DNA of 64,000 nucleotides from Pannonibacter sp051860505 (lineage in GTDB: Bacteria; Pseudomonadota; Alphaproteobacteria; Rhizobiales; Stappiaceae), in contig NZ_JBHYDX010000007.1 of the NCBI RefSeq assembly GCF_051860505.1, forward strand, positions 1-64,000, given 5' to 3'. A program made the translations under genes and the position numbers. The notes under the pieces were generated by a model, which saw only the letters and a program-made list of their open reading frames with translations, did not search any database and had not been told where the DNA came from. Below, piece after piece: positions 55,518 through 63,897 of this stretch (positions are counted from its first letter, which is position 1; every line of letters begins with the position of its first letter).

Positions 55518-55601
55518 CTCGAACCTCCCTGTCCCGGCGCTGCTCCTGATCGGAGGCCCCGCCTGTCTCCATCCCGCGACGCCGGTTTGCATCCGATGTC
55601 T

Positions 55602-55617
55602 TGTTTATATACAAACA
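55602..55617. promoter_or_regulatory. Palindrome between the fucose operon and its IclR gene
   Basis: TGTTT-ATATAC-AAACA is a 5-bp-arm palindrome with a 6-nt centre in the 233-bp divergent region; a second small palindrome, ATTCACGAAT, lies at 55622-55631. IclR proteins bind such AT-rich palindromes near promoters, so this is a candidate operator. Confidence 0.45.
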
Positions 55618-55750
55618 CTCTATTCACGAATGAACTGATATGCAAGTCTGTGTTGCCGGAATTTGACAAGCTTGACCGTCTCGCGCAAAGGGCATTGAGA
55701 TTTCAGGCAAATCGCCGGTGTTCGGGGGCAAGTGCCTTGGGAGAGAGTTG

Positions 55751-56515
55751 ATGAGCGATGTGGATGTGACTGGCGACCGATACCGCGCGCCGGCTCTCGA
55801 CAAGGGCCTCGACATTCTGGAACTGCTGTCGGAACAACCCAGCGGCCTGACACGGGCCGAAATCGTCAAGGCGATGGGGCGCAGTCCCTCGGAAATCTAC
55901 CGCATGCTGGAACGCCTGGTCGCCCGGGATTATGTCGTGCGGTCATCCGGCGGTGATCGCTACTTCCTGTCGATGAAGCTGTTCGTGCTGGCCAACCGGC
56001 ATCCGCCCCTGCGCCGGCTGGTGGCGCAGGCCACGCCCAAGCTCGACATTTTCGCCCGCGACAGCCGGCAGTCCTGTCATATGGCGGTGCCGGAGCGCGC
56101 CGCAGCCGTGGTCGTGGCACAGGCGAGCCCGATGGACAGCTGGGAATTCCGGGTGCGGGTGGGCGCAAGGCTGGATCTTCTGGAGACCGGCTCCGGCCAT
56201 GCCTTGCTCGCCTTCCAGAGCCCGGAACGACGGGCCGAAACGCTCGGCGCCCTGAGCAGTGCGGCAGATCTTGCCAGGCTCGACCGCATGTCCGCCGAAC
56301 TGGACGAGGTGCGCGCCCTCGGATATCGCATCGGTGACAGTGGCCAGTTGCTGGGCGTGCGGGATATTTCCGTGCCGGTGCTCGATCCCAACGGGGATGC
56401 GATTGCCGTGATCACCTGCCCCTATCTCGGCCGGCCCGCCGGCGAGGCCTGCGACAGCATCGAGGACGCGCTGGCCAGGTTGCAGGGCGTTGCCCATGAG
56501 TTGTCTTTGAGCTGA
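55751..56515 (+). CDS. IclR-family regulator of the fucose operon
   Basis: A 254-residue regulator with an N-terminal winged helix (residues about 12-72; MGRSPSEIYRMLERLVARDY) and a C-terminal effector domain (about 85-245; RQSCHMAVPERAAAVVVAQA, GHALLAFQSPERR, LGVRDISVPVLDPNGDAIAV). The ATG at 55751 follows GGGAGAGAG. It is divergent from the fucose operon and very probably controls it. Confidence 0.92.
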   Translation: MSDVDVTGDRYRAPALDKGLDILELLSEQPSGLTRAEIVKAMGRSPSEIYRMLERLVARDYVVRSSGGDRYFLSMKLFVLANRHPPLRRLVAQATPKLDIFARDSRQSCHMAVPERAAAVVVAQASPMDSWEFRVRVGARLDLLETGSGHALLAFQSPERRAETLGALSSAADLARLDRMSAELDEVRALGYRIGDSGQLLGVRDISVPVLDPNGDAIAVITCPYLGRPAGEACDSIEDALARLQGVAHELSLS

Positions 56516-56537
56516 CAGGCGGTGACCGCCGCCTGTC
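56514..56537. terminator. Hairpin between convergent IclR and fucU genes
   Basis: GACAGGCGG (56514-56522) pairs with CCGCCTGTC (56529-56537) around a 6-nt loop, overlapping the IclR stop codon region and 19 bp short of the fucU stop. It could end both transcripts, though no T-run follows. Confidence 0.5.
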
Positions 56538-56555
56538 GCCCAACATCCACCTCGA

Positions 56556-56990
56556 TCAGCCGAATATGACGCCCTTGCGGATGACGAAATTGCCGTAGGG
56601 CCGCAGTTCGCTGGTCAGGACGATGGCATAGGCCTTTTTCGCCCGCTCATAAAAGGCGTAGCGCTCCAGCGTGCCCATGTCGGCCTTCTCCGCTGCAAAC
56701 AGCGGCTGCGCCTCAGCCACGACAGGCGGCACGGCACCTGGATTATCAACCACCTGCATTGTCAGCACAGGCTCGACACCGAAGGTATCGACCGGCAGCA
56801 GGGTCAGGATGGCCTCGACAGCGCGCACCGCCGAGCAGTCCATCCGCAACGGCCGGCCATAAACGCTGTGCCGTGCCACCGAATCGGCGGGGAAATTCGC
56901 ATCGACGACCACGATCTCGTCGCCGTGGCCCATCGCGGCCAGAACCTTCAAGAGGTCCGCGCCGATCAGCGGATCAATTCCCTTCAGCAT
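56556..56990 (-). CDS. fucU: L-fucose mutarotase (RbsD/FucU family)
   Basis: A 144-residue RbsD/FucU protein that interconverts alpha- and beta-L-fucose, speeding entry into the dehydrogenase. The family start MLKGIDPLIGADLLKVLAAMGHGDEIVVVDANFP is split over residues 1-34, with the catalytic-type His22 and Asp29; ERYAFYERAKKAYAIVLTSE lies near the C-terminus. The ATG at 56990 follows GGAGGAG; a TTG three bases upstream is possible. It is transcribed alone, opposite the IclR gene. Confidence 0.92.
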   Translation of the reverse strand: MLKGIDPLIGADLLKVLAAMGHGDEIVVVDANFPADSVARHSVYGRPLRMDCSAVRAVEAILTLLPVDTFGVEPVLTMQVVDNPGAVPPVVAEAQPLFAAEKADMGTLERYAFYERAKKAYAIVLTSELRPYGNFVIRKGVIFG

Positions 56991-57080
56991 CAAAAAAGCT
57001 CCTCCCCGGCCCTTTCGGGCTGTTCCGCAGTGCCGGCGAGAGTACCGGTTGCGCCAGGGAAGTAAACCCGGACCTGGCGA

Positions 57081-60000
57081 TCACAGATCGACCCGCATTC
57101 TCCCTCCTGGTGCCGCGGCGCGCGAGCAGCACAGGATCACCTTCGATTGGCGCTCGCCTTCAGACAGGACATAGTCGCGGTGTTCGATCTGCCCGACGCC
57201 GTCGTGCCCGACAGCACACACGCCGCAGATCCCGTCCGAGCATTTGGTACTGACCAGAATCCCGGCGGCTTCCAGAACCTCGGTTGCACTCTGATCCGGG
57301 CTGACGTCAATGCTGCGCCCCGACTTCAGAAGGTCCAGAACGAAGGGATGGTTCTCCCAGGCCGGCGGTTCCGGCACCTTGAAGAACTCCCGTGACAGGG
57401 CTTCATCCGGCCAGCCTTGCGCCCTTGCAGCCTCGAACACGGCCTCCATGTAACGCTCCCCGCCACAGGTGTAGAGCCTGAACCCTGGCTGCCAGACGGG
57501 GATGAGACGCCGAAGATCGGCCCGCCCCCCCTCGCGCGCGAAATGAAACCGTGCCTGCCCCGCCCAATGCGTTGCCTCGATCTCTGCTGCAAAGCCGCAG
57601 CTCTGCCGGGAGGCAGCGTTGTAGTGCAGTTCGAACCTGCGGCCGAGCGCATGCAGCCGATGCGCCATGGTCAGCATCGGCGTGATCCCGATCCCGCCTG
57701 CCATCAGCATGGAGAATGAGGCGGTCTCGTCGAGCGGGAAATGATTGCGCGGCGGCGAAATCAGAATCCGGCGCCCTTCGCGGAACACCCTATGCATGAG
57801 CAGCGAGCCGCCGCGCCCCTTGGCCTCGCGCTGGATGCCAAGAACGTAGCGGCTGGTATCGGCGGGATCTCCGGCGAGGGAGTATTGCCGCTGGTACTCG
57901 GGCGCAATCACCACATCGACATGCGCCCCTGCCGTGAACGGCGGCAACGGCTTGCCCTGCGGATCGACCAGTTCGAAGCGAACCACATCCTCCGCCAGAT
58001 CATCGCGCCGGGAAATGATCACCGGGATCACAGGCGCAGGCCCGTCCAGCGGTTGCGGCCCCGGCGCAAGTCCCTCTGTCTCGCCGCGCTCAAGCCTGTC
58101 GCGATAAACCTCCGGAGACAGCAAGGCACGGTAGCGGCGGATACCCTCTTCGCGGTCCAGCGGCTGGGTGACGGGATAAGGCTTCGGCATCATGTCCGCC
58201 GGGTAGACCGCAAGGGTCTGGTCTTCGGGCTTCAGATCGATGTCGGTGTTCAGCCCGCGCCGGTTGGTAGCAACTGCGGCAACATAGCGCTGACCGGACG
58301 GGTCAAGTTCGATATCCCACCACCAGGTTTTGACCGGATTGATCATGCCTCGCCCAAGCTTGTCATCAAGGCTTGCGAGGATCCGCGCGGCTCCCGGCGC
58401 AGCAATGGCAATCTTGCGCACGACCGCTTCGGCAAACAGGCCCTCGAGGTTCCACGGGCAGGTTTTCATGCAGCGTCCGCACATGCCGCCCGCCGAATTG
58501 GTCAGGCGATAGCGCGTGCATTTCTCTGCGTCCGATTTCCAGATCTCATAGCCGTTATACATGCGCTTCGGACCGGCCGTAATCGCCCCGGACGGGCATT
58601 CGCGCGCGCATTTGTTGCAGGCCTCGCAAAACCGCTGCAGCCCGAAGTCGATCGGCTTGTCATGATCCATCGGCATGGACGTGGTCACGGTGCCGGATTT
58701 CAGCCGTGGTCCGAGATAGGGATTGAGGATCACTTCCCCGATGCGGCTGACTTCGCCGAGACCCGACAGCAGCAACAGCGGCGGCTGCAACACCTCGCCA
58801 TCGATCACTGAATGAACGCGGGCGCTGTAGCCAAGCCCGCGCAGATGCTCGGCGATCACGCCGCCAAGCAAAGAGAACCGCAGATAGGCGCGCATCGACT
58901 GGGCAACGGAAATCCAGTCGTCACCGCTCGCCCCCTCCATGGTCTCGAAACCCTGGTCGATGAGCAGGTTGATCGCGTGACCATGGTAGGGCGTGATGGG
59001 CTGGCCACCGGCATTGTGCGAGTACCAGGCCCAGTCCGGCACCCGGCACAGACCCACCGCATCAGAAGAAAGGAAATATCCTGCCGCTTTCAGATTGTCG
59101 GCATTGCGCACCGGGTCGAGGGTTGAGGGATGAACCGGCGCCTTGGCGTCACCGAACTGCAGCAGCAACAGCGCGCCCAGCGCACGGCGGGCACAGGCTC
59201 CGATCGGGCTCTTGACGACGTAATGCCCGCCCTTCGCCGCTTCCTGGACCTTCTTGCCCATATCGCCGAACAGGGCGCGGGCGAAGAAATCCGCCCGCTT
59301 GGGAAACCGGGGCACTCTCGGCTCATCAATGAACGTGGTTGGCGTCTCACGCCGGCGGATCGTCTCGAACGGAAACGCGCCCTGGCGATATTCCCGGCGG
59401 CGAAACGCGTCAACCGGTCGGGACACGGGCCGACCCTTGCCCCGTAAAGCCCAGCCGCTGGGGCCGGCCGTCGCTCCAAGCATCCGGTCAACCTCGAGCG
59501 GCAACGTCGTCGTGACAACCGCCAGGGAATAGCCCATCCCGACAAAGGGTGCTTCTGCAACAGGGTGGCCGTCTGCCCCCGCACTTATCCTCGCAAGACC
59601 TGCGCTAACGGCAACCCGGGCCAGATCGACCTCAGAGGTCGTGGCCGAGTGCGCACGCGCTTCTGCCCCGAGCAAACGCAGATAGCTGGCAAGGACAACG
59701 GCGGTGTTGGCCGCCAGAACCGCGGCGCGCTGCGACTGAACCCCTTGCAACCAGTCACACCCCGGCTCATCTGCCCCGGGCTCCCTCGCATGGTCCACCA
59801 GAATGACGAGGGCATGGGTGTGATGCGTGACCGGTCCATGAGGCGTGCGGGCGGAATCGAGCACATCCGCATAGATCGCATCAATGCCCGCCGCGTGGCT
59901 GGTCGGCTGCCCGGCCTCCAGTTCGGCGCGCAGCAGGTCGATCATCGGATTTCTGAGCGGAGCATCCAGAAAGTGCGCAAGTTCAAGCCGGGCAATGCCC

Positions 60001-60293
60001 ATCATTGCGGCATCAAAAAAGTACCCGGCTGCCTTGAGATGCCGGCTGCGTTCCTCAGGGTCTTCAGGGACCTCAGCCGGAGCATAGGTGATAGGTCCAT
60101 CCCGCACCGTGTCGAACATGCCCATGAACCGCCCCATGGCGCGGGCAAGGTTCACCGGGTCGTCATTGTCGAACGACAACGGGCGCATCGCCGGCAGCAG
60201 ATCCAGCGGCGGGCGCTTGTCACTGCGACCCAGTCGCTCAAGCGGAAATGGTCCAAGGTGGACCGGCCGGTCCTTGGTTGAAAACAGTCGCAT
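57081..60293 (-). CDS. rdhA: Self-sufficient reductive dehalogenase fused to its reductase
   Basis: A 1070-residue cytoplasmic enzyme of the BhbA/NpRdhA type; no Tat signal. In order: an N-terminal half (about 1-310) that looks like a decayed copy of the cobalamin domain, a cobalamin-binding catalytic domain (about 350-560), a two-[4Fe-4S] ferredoxin segment (Cys556/559/562/566 in CEACNKCARECP; Cys605/608/612 in CGRCMKTCP), then a reductase with flavin motif RQYSLAG near 802, NAD motif GGIGITPM (866-873), and a plant-type [2Fe-2S] site (Cys1018, 1023, 1026, 1056). Tyr470, Lys532 and Arg596 have the same spacing (62 and 64) as Tyr426/Lys488/Arg552 of NpRdhA as recalled. The ATG at 60293 follows GGGAGAGG; a GTG at 60356 would add 21 residues. 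It follows the MarR gene. Confidence 0.93.
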   Translation of the reverse strand: MRLFSTKDRPVHLGPFPLERLGRSDKRPPLDLLPAMRPLSFDNDDPVNLARAMGRFMGMFDTVRDGPITYAPAEVPEDPEERSRHLKAAGYFFDAAMMGIARLELAHFLDAPLRNPMIDLLRAELEAGQPTSHAAGIDAIYADVLDSARTPHGPVTHHTHALVILVDHAREPGADEPGCDWLQGVQSQRAAVLAANTAVVLASYLRLLGAEARAHSATTSEVDLARVAVSAGLARISAGADGHPVAEAPFVGMGYSLAVVTTTLPLEVDRMLGATAGPSGWALRGKGRPVSRPVDAFRRREYRQGAFPFETIRRRETPTTFIDEPRVPRFPKRADFFARALFGDMGKKVQEAAKGGHYVVKSPIGACARRALGALLLLQFGDAKAPVHPSTLDPVRNADNLKAAGYFLSSDAVGLCRVPDWAWYSHNAGGQPITPYHGHAINLLIDQGFETMEGASGDDWISVAQSMRAYLRFSLLGGVIAEHLRGLGYSARVHSVIDGEVLQPPLLLLSGLGEVSRIGEVILNPYLGPRLKSGTVTTSMPMDHDKPIDFGLQRFCEACNKCARECPSGAITAGPKRMYNGYEIWKSDAEKCTRYRLTNSAGGMCGRCMKTCPWNLEGLFAEAVVRKIAIAAPGAARILASLDDKLGRGMINPVKTWWWDIELDPSGQRYVAAVATNRRGLNTDIDLKPEDQTLAVYPADMMPKPYPVTQPLDREEGIRRYRALLSPEVYRDRLERGETEGLAPGPQPLDGPAPVIPVIISRRDDLAEDVVRFELVDPQGKPLPPFTAGAHVDVVIAPEYQRQYSLAGDPADTSRYVLGIQREAKGRGGSLLMHRVFREGRRILISPPRNHFPLDETASFSMLMAGGIGITPMLTMAHRLHALGRRFELHYNAASRQSCGFAAEIEATHWAGQARFHFAREGGRADLRRLIPVWQPGFRLYTCGGERYMEAVFEAARAQGWPDEALSREFFKVPEPPAWENHPFVLDLLKSGRSIDVSPDQSATEVLEAAGILVSTKCSDGICGVCAVGHDGVGQIEHRDYVLSEGERQSKVILCCSRAAAPGGRMRVDL

Positions 60294-60364
60294 GTACCGC
60301 GTCCTCTCCCGCCGGGCGGATGTTGCCTCCGCTTCGGCCTGTTCAACGACCGGCACATGTCCGG

Positions 60365-60814
60365 TCAGAAGTCTGACAGGTCTTCCCGTTCACCGGCCGC
60401 CAGCAGATCCAGTGCCTCCATCAGCACGGAAAACTGTTCAGGGGCCAGCTTGCCGGTAAAATGTTCGTTCATGGCGTTGACCGGGCCACGGGTGGTGCGG
60501 ACGATCCGCATCCCCTCCCCGGTCAGTTCGATCTCCACGGCACGCCCATCCGGTCCGCTTCCGGGCTGGCGTTGCAAGTACCCCTTCTTTTCCAGCACCC
60601 GCAGCAGGCGCGACATCGTCGGCCGCGTCACGCCGACATAGTCGGCAAGATCCGAAGGCGTGCGAACATCCTCTTCCCCCACACCGATCATCACGCACCA
60701 CATCAGGCGCGTCAGACCATGCTCGGCGAGAATCTCCTCAAGCCGCCCCTGCAGGATCCGCGACAGGCGCGACACCCGGTATCCAAGGCGCTGATGCAGT
60801 TTGTACTGGCTCAT
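60365..60814 (-). CDS. MarR-family regulator of the dehalogenase module
   Basis: A 149-residue winged-helix dimer protein: RLSRILQGRLEEILAEHGLT, recognition region GVTRPTMSRLLRVLEKKGYL and wing QRQPGSGPDGRAVEIELT. MarR proteins commonly sense phenolic or aromatic acids, which fits halogenated aromatic substrates. It precedes rdhA by 71 bp on the same strand and is divergent from the TRAP operon, so it probably controls both. Confidence 0.92.
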   Translation of the reverse strand: MSQYKLHQRLGYRVSRLSRILQGRLEEILAEHGLTRLMWCVMIGVGEEDVRTPSDLADYVGVTRPTMSRLLRVLEKKGYLQRQPGSGPDGRAVEIELTGEGMRIVRTTRGPVNAMNEHFTGKLAPEQFSVLMEALDLLAAGEREDLSDF

Positions 60815-60851
60815 TCCGGACCCCGTTCGTGCGAACAGACTTGACTAACTG

Positions 60852-60887
60852 GTTATCAGTGTCAATCATCTAATTGTCAGTGATAAC
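60852..60887. promoter_or_regulatory. Candidate MarR operator in the divergent region
   Basis: GTTATCA (60852-60858) and TGATAAC (60881-60887) are exact inverted repeats, and similarity continues inward (GTGTCAAT and ATTGTCAG). The site lies about 38 bp before the marR ATG and 78 bp before the TRAP receptor ATG. Confidence 0.55.
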
Positions 60888-60964
60888 TAACGAGCTTGCC
60901 AACCAAGGCCAGCCGTCAGCGCCGGAGGCCCCATTGCGGTGCATCCGGATCCGGAGAGGAACGC

Positions 60965-61966
60965 ATGGTCAAGACGATTCTCGCAACGCTTGCCGTAGGG
61001 CTTGCACTCGTTTCCGCCGCTCCCGCCGTAGAGGCCAAGGAGCTCAAGCTGGCGCATTTCATGTCGCCGCAACACCCGATGGACCGTCACGTGATGACAC
61101 CGCTGGCCGAAACGGTCGGCGCTGCCAGCGGCGGGGCCCTGACGATCAAGGTCTATCCAGCCGGGGAACTGGGGGCGGGGCCGAACCAGCAATACCGGCG
61201 AACCGTCACTGGTATCGCAGATATTGCCTTCAACCTGCCGCAGTACACCCCGACCCAATTCAAACGGTCGGCGCTGCTGCACGTGCCCGGCCTCTTCACC
61301 TCGCCCGAGCAGGCGACCCGCACGATCTGGGACAATATGGCAGCCCTGGCGCCCGACTTTACGGAAGTGAAGCTGCTGGCCTACTGGACCAATAACCCAT
61401 CCCTGCTGTTTACGCGCAGCAAGCCGGTCCGCTCTCTCGCCGACATGCAAGGTCTCAAGGTCCGTGTCCCGGATCCGGTTTCGGCTAAGATCGTCGAGGC
61501 CTGGGGCGGCATACCGGTCTCGCTGCCTGCAACCGAAGCCTACAATGCCATGAGCACTGGCGTGGTCGACGCCGTGATGATCGATGCGTCCGCCGTCTCG
61601 TCCTACAATCTGCAGGAAGTGACGAAATACGCGACCATGAACATCCCCGGCGCGCTCTCCACCTTCACCCTGATCATGAACCAGGCCGCCTATGACGGTC
61701 TCGACGCTGCGCAGACGGGCATCATCGAAGTCGAGACCGGTCTGCCACTGTCGCTGAAGGCCGCCGAAGCGTTTCGCATGGCGGGAGACAAGGGCGTGGC
61801 GATGCTGAAGGACGCCAAGGTCGAATTGATCGAACTGGATCCGGCAACCGTCACTGCCTTCCAGTCGGCCATGCAGGCTCCGGTCGAGGGGTTCCTGGAG
61901 GCCGAAGGCACAGCGGGCGGGTTTGATGCCCTTGTCTTCGTGGCCGGGTTCAAACCCGCAAACTGA
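60965..61966 (+). CDS. dctP: TRAP transporter substrate-binding protein
   Basis: A 333-residue DctP-type periplasmic receptor with a Sec signal (MVKTILATLAVGLALVSAAP, cleavage near VEA). Conserved DctP segments include SGGALTIKVYPAGELGAGPN, MQGLKVRVPDPVSAKIVEAW and AYNAMSTGVVDAVMID. The arginine of KVRVPD is the usual carboxylate ligand, so an organic acid, perhaps a halogenated aromatic acid used by the dehalogenase, is expected. GGAGAGG precedes the ATG. First gene of the TRAP operon. Confidence 0.93.
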   Translation: MVKTILATLAVGLALVSAAPAVEAKELKLAHFMSPQHPMDRHVMTPLAETVGAASGGALTIKVYPAGELGAGPNQQYRRTVTGIADIAFNLPQYTPTQFKRSALLHVPGLFTSPEQATRTIWDNMAALAPDFTEVKLLAYWTNNPSLLFTRSKPVRSLADMQGLKVRVPDPVSAKIVEAWGGIPVSLPATEAYNAMSTGVVDAVMIDASAVSSYNLQEVTKYATMNIPGALSTFTLIMNQAAYDGLDAAQTGIIEVETGLPLSLKAAEAFRMAGDKGVAMLKDAKVELIELDPATVTAFQSAMQAPVEGFLEAEGTAGGFDALVFVAGFKPAN

Positions 61967-61986
61967 GCGGAAAAGGGCGATCAACC

Positions 61987-62549
61987 ATGTCCCGTCTTCC
62001 TCAGGAAGAGGGCACCGGCGGAACCAATGGTCCGCCGGACGCCCCTTCCGCGCCTGAACCCGGTCACACGACGACCCGGCCCCCCGTGGCAATGGCCCTG
62101 CCCCTGCTGGTCCTGGAAATTGTCGGCAGCCTGTGCCTCGCAGCACTCCTGACCCTGACCGTCAGCGATGCGTTCTTGCGGTCTCTTGCCAACCGGCCCG
62201 TATTTGGGGCCAGCGACCTGATCCAGGTCCTGCTCTGCCTCGTTGTCGCGGCCTCACTACCCTTATGCGTTGCCGCCGGACGCGCCATTGCCATCGACAT
62301 GCTCGTCGAACGTCTTCCCGCCCGGCTGCGCAAGCCACTTGCGCGCCTGATGGCCGCCACCTCGGCCGGGCTCCTGCTGCTGGCGGCCTGGCGCTGCTAC
62401 GTCAATGCCGGCGAGGCGCGCAATTCGGAGAGAGCACGATGCTGCTGCGCATCGGCTACGGCCCGTTCTACCTCGCCCTTGCCATCTCCTTCTTCTTCTG
62501 CGCGCTGCTGTTTGCCGCAGAAGCCCTGCGCAGAAAGGAAACGGCATGA
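61987..62549 (+). pseudogene. dctQ: TRAP small membrane subunit, interrupted by a frameshift
   Basis: From 61987 the frame encodes a DctQ-like protein (helices around LLVLEIVGSLCLAALLTLTV, GASDLIQVLLCLVVAASLPL and LMAATSAGLLLLAAWRCYV) up to NAGEAR near 62420. After that the sense continues one frame back as QFGESTMLLRIGYGPFYLAL and AISFFFCALLFAAEALRR, ending at TGA 62547-62549, which overlaps dctM by 4 bp as is normal. Restoring one base in GCGCGC(C)AATTC near 62421 rejoins the parts. Either the gene is inactivated here or the sequence has a 1-nt error. Read as given, the product would run on out of frame to 62727. Confidence 0.8.
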
Positions 62550-63853
62550 GCGCGGCCGTCATCGGTCTTGCCGGCTTCGCCGGTCTCTTCGTCCTCATGG
62601 GGCTCGGCATTCCTGTTGGCCTCGCCATGCTTCTGACAGGACTGGTCGGAACCATCGCCATCACCGGCTGGACCTCGGCGGCCTACACTTTGTCCGGGCA
62701 GGCCTTTGCCACCGCTTCCCACTATGACCTGTCGGTGCTGCCGCTGTTCGTGCTGATGGGAAACCTCGCCTCGGCCTCCGGCCTCAGCCGCGATCTCTAT
62801 GATGCTGCCTATCGCTGGATCGGACATGTGCGCGGAGGTCTCGCCGGCGCCACCGTGCTTGGATGTGCCGGCTTTGCCGCCCTGTCCGGATCCTCGATCG
62901 CCTCGGCTGTCACCATGGGCCGGGTCGCCTATCCCAATATGCGGCGGTATGGCTATGGCGGGCGCCTGGCCGCAGGCACGGTTGCGGCAGGCGGCACGCT
63001 CGGCATCCTGATCCCACCGTCCACCGGCTTCGTGCTCTATGCCATTCTTACCGAGCAGTCGATTGGACGCCTGTTCATGGCCGGTGTTCTGCCCGGCCTG
63101 CTGCTGACGGGCCTGTTCCTCGTGGCGGTGGCCATCGTCGTGCGGCTGAAACCTGACGAAGGCCCACGCGGCCCTTCCTTTTCATTGGTAGAGAAAGGAC
63201 AGGCCACCCTCAGGGCAACCGGGATTTTCACCATCATCGGCTTGACTATCGGCGGGATCTATTCCGGCCTTTTCACCCCGGTGGAAGCCTCGGGTGTGGG
63301 GGCCGCCTTCGCACTCCTGATGCTGGCGATCCGCCGCAAGTTCGGCCTCAAGACCTTGCGCTCGGTGTTCCTGGACACCCTGCAGACGACCGGCATGAGC
63401 TTCCTGATCCTGATCGGGGCCAGCGTATTTGCCCCCTTTGTGGCGCTGTCCGGTCTTCCCGCCATGGTCGCCGACGCCTTTGCCGGTGCCGGCCTGGGTC
63501 CCATCGGCACCCTGGCGATAATTCTGGTCGCCTATGCCATCCTCGGCATGTTCATCGAGGGGCTGTCCTTGATGGTGATCACGCTGCCCATCGTGTTCCC
63601 GCTGATATCTGCGCTTGGCTTCGATCCGATCTGGTTCGGCGTCATCATGGTGATTGTGCTGGAAATGGGCCTGATCAGCCCGCCGGTCGGGGTCAATTGC
63701 TTTGTCGTCGCCACGATTGCGCGGGATATAAAGTTGGAAACTGTCTTTGCCGGCATCCTGCCGTTCTGGCTGGCGATGATCCTGGCCATGGTGATCCTGG
63801 TGATCTGGCCGGACATTGCCCTCATGTTGCCCAATGCGATGTATGCGAAATAG
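62546..63853 (+). CDS. dctM: TRAP transporter large permease
   Basis: A 435-residue DctM-type protein with about 12 hydrophobic segments, starting LAGFAGLFVLMGLGIPVGLA. Family landmarks are seen: FVLMGNLASASGLSRDLYDA, GCAGFAALSGSSIASAVTMG, GTLGILIPPSTGFVLYAILT and GVIMVIVLEMGLISPPVGVN. It moves the ligand delivered by the receptor across the inner membrane using an ion gradient. Its ATG overlaps the dctQ stop. A hairpin follows the gene. Confidence 0.95.
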   Translation: MSAAVIGLAGFAGLFVLMGLGIPVGLAMLLTGLVGTIAITGWTSAAYTLSGQAFATASHYDLSVLPLFVLMGNLASASGLSRDLYDAAYRWIGHVRGGLAGATVLGCAGFAALSGSSIASAVTMGRVAYPNMRRYGYGGRLAAGTVAAGGTLGILIPPSTGFVLYAILTEQSIGRLFMAGVLPGLLLTGLFLVAVAIVVRLKPDEGPRGPSFSLVEKGQATLRATGIFTIIGLTIGGIYSGLFTPVEASGVGAAFALLMLAIRRKFGLKTLRSVFLDTLQTTGMSFLILIGASVFAPFVALSGLPAMVADAFAGAGLGPIGTLAIILVAYAILGMFIEGLSLMVITLPIVFPLISALGFDPIWFGVIMVIVLEMGLISPPVGVNCFVVATIARDIKLETVFAGILPFWLAMILAMVILVIWPDIALMLPNAMYAK

Positions 63854-63859
63854 CGGCAA

Positions 63860-63890
63860 GGCCCCGGGACGGATCAAACGCCCCGGGGCC
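63860..63890. terminator. Hairpin between convergent dctM and the right-edge gene
   Basis: GGCCCCGGG (63860-63868) pairs perfectly with CCCGGGGCC (63882-63890), six bases after the dctM stop and eight before the stop of the minus-strand gene at 63898. It is suited to end both transcripts, although no strong T-run is present. Confidence 0.6.
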
Positions 63891-63897
63891 AGTGGTC

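Noticed and set aside
57081..60293. Epoxyqueuosine reductase (QueG) as the identity of the 1070-residue protein
   Set aside because: QueG shares the cobalamin and ferredoxin parts but is about 350-400 residues with no fused flavin/NAD/[2Fe-2S] reductase, and the Tyr/Lys/Arg spacing matches the dehalogenase.
62400..62440. Programmed frameshift in dctQ
   Set aside because: There is no slippery heptamer or clear stimulating hairpin; a simple one-base loss explains the break.
62133..62549. Separate gene in the third frame of the TRAP operon
   Set aside because: Only its last 40 or so residues make sense, and these are the missing C-terminus of DctQ; the first part is out-of-frame DctQ sequence.
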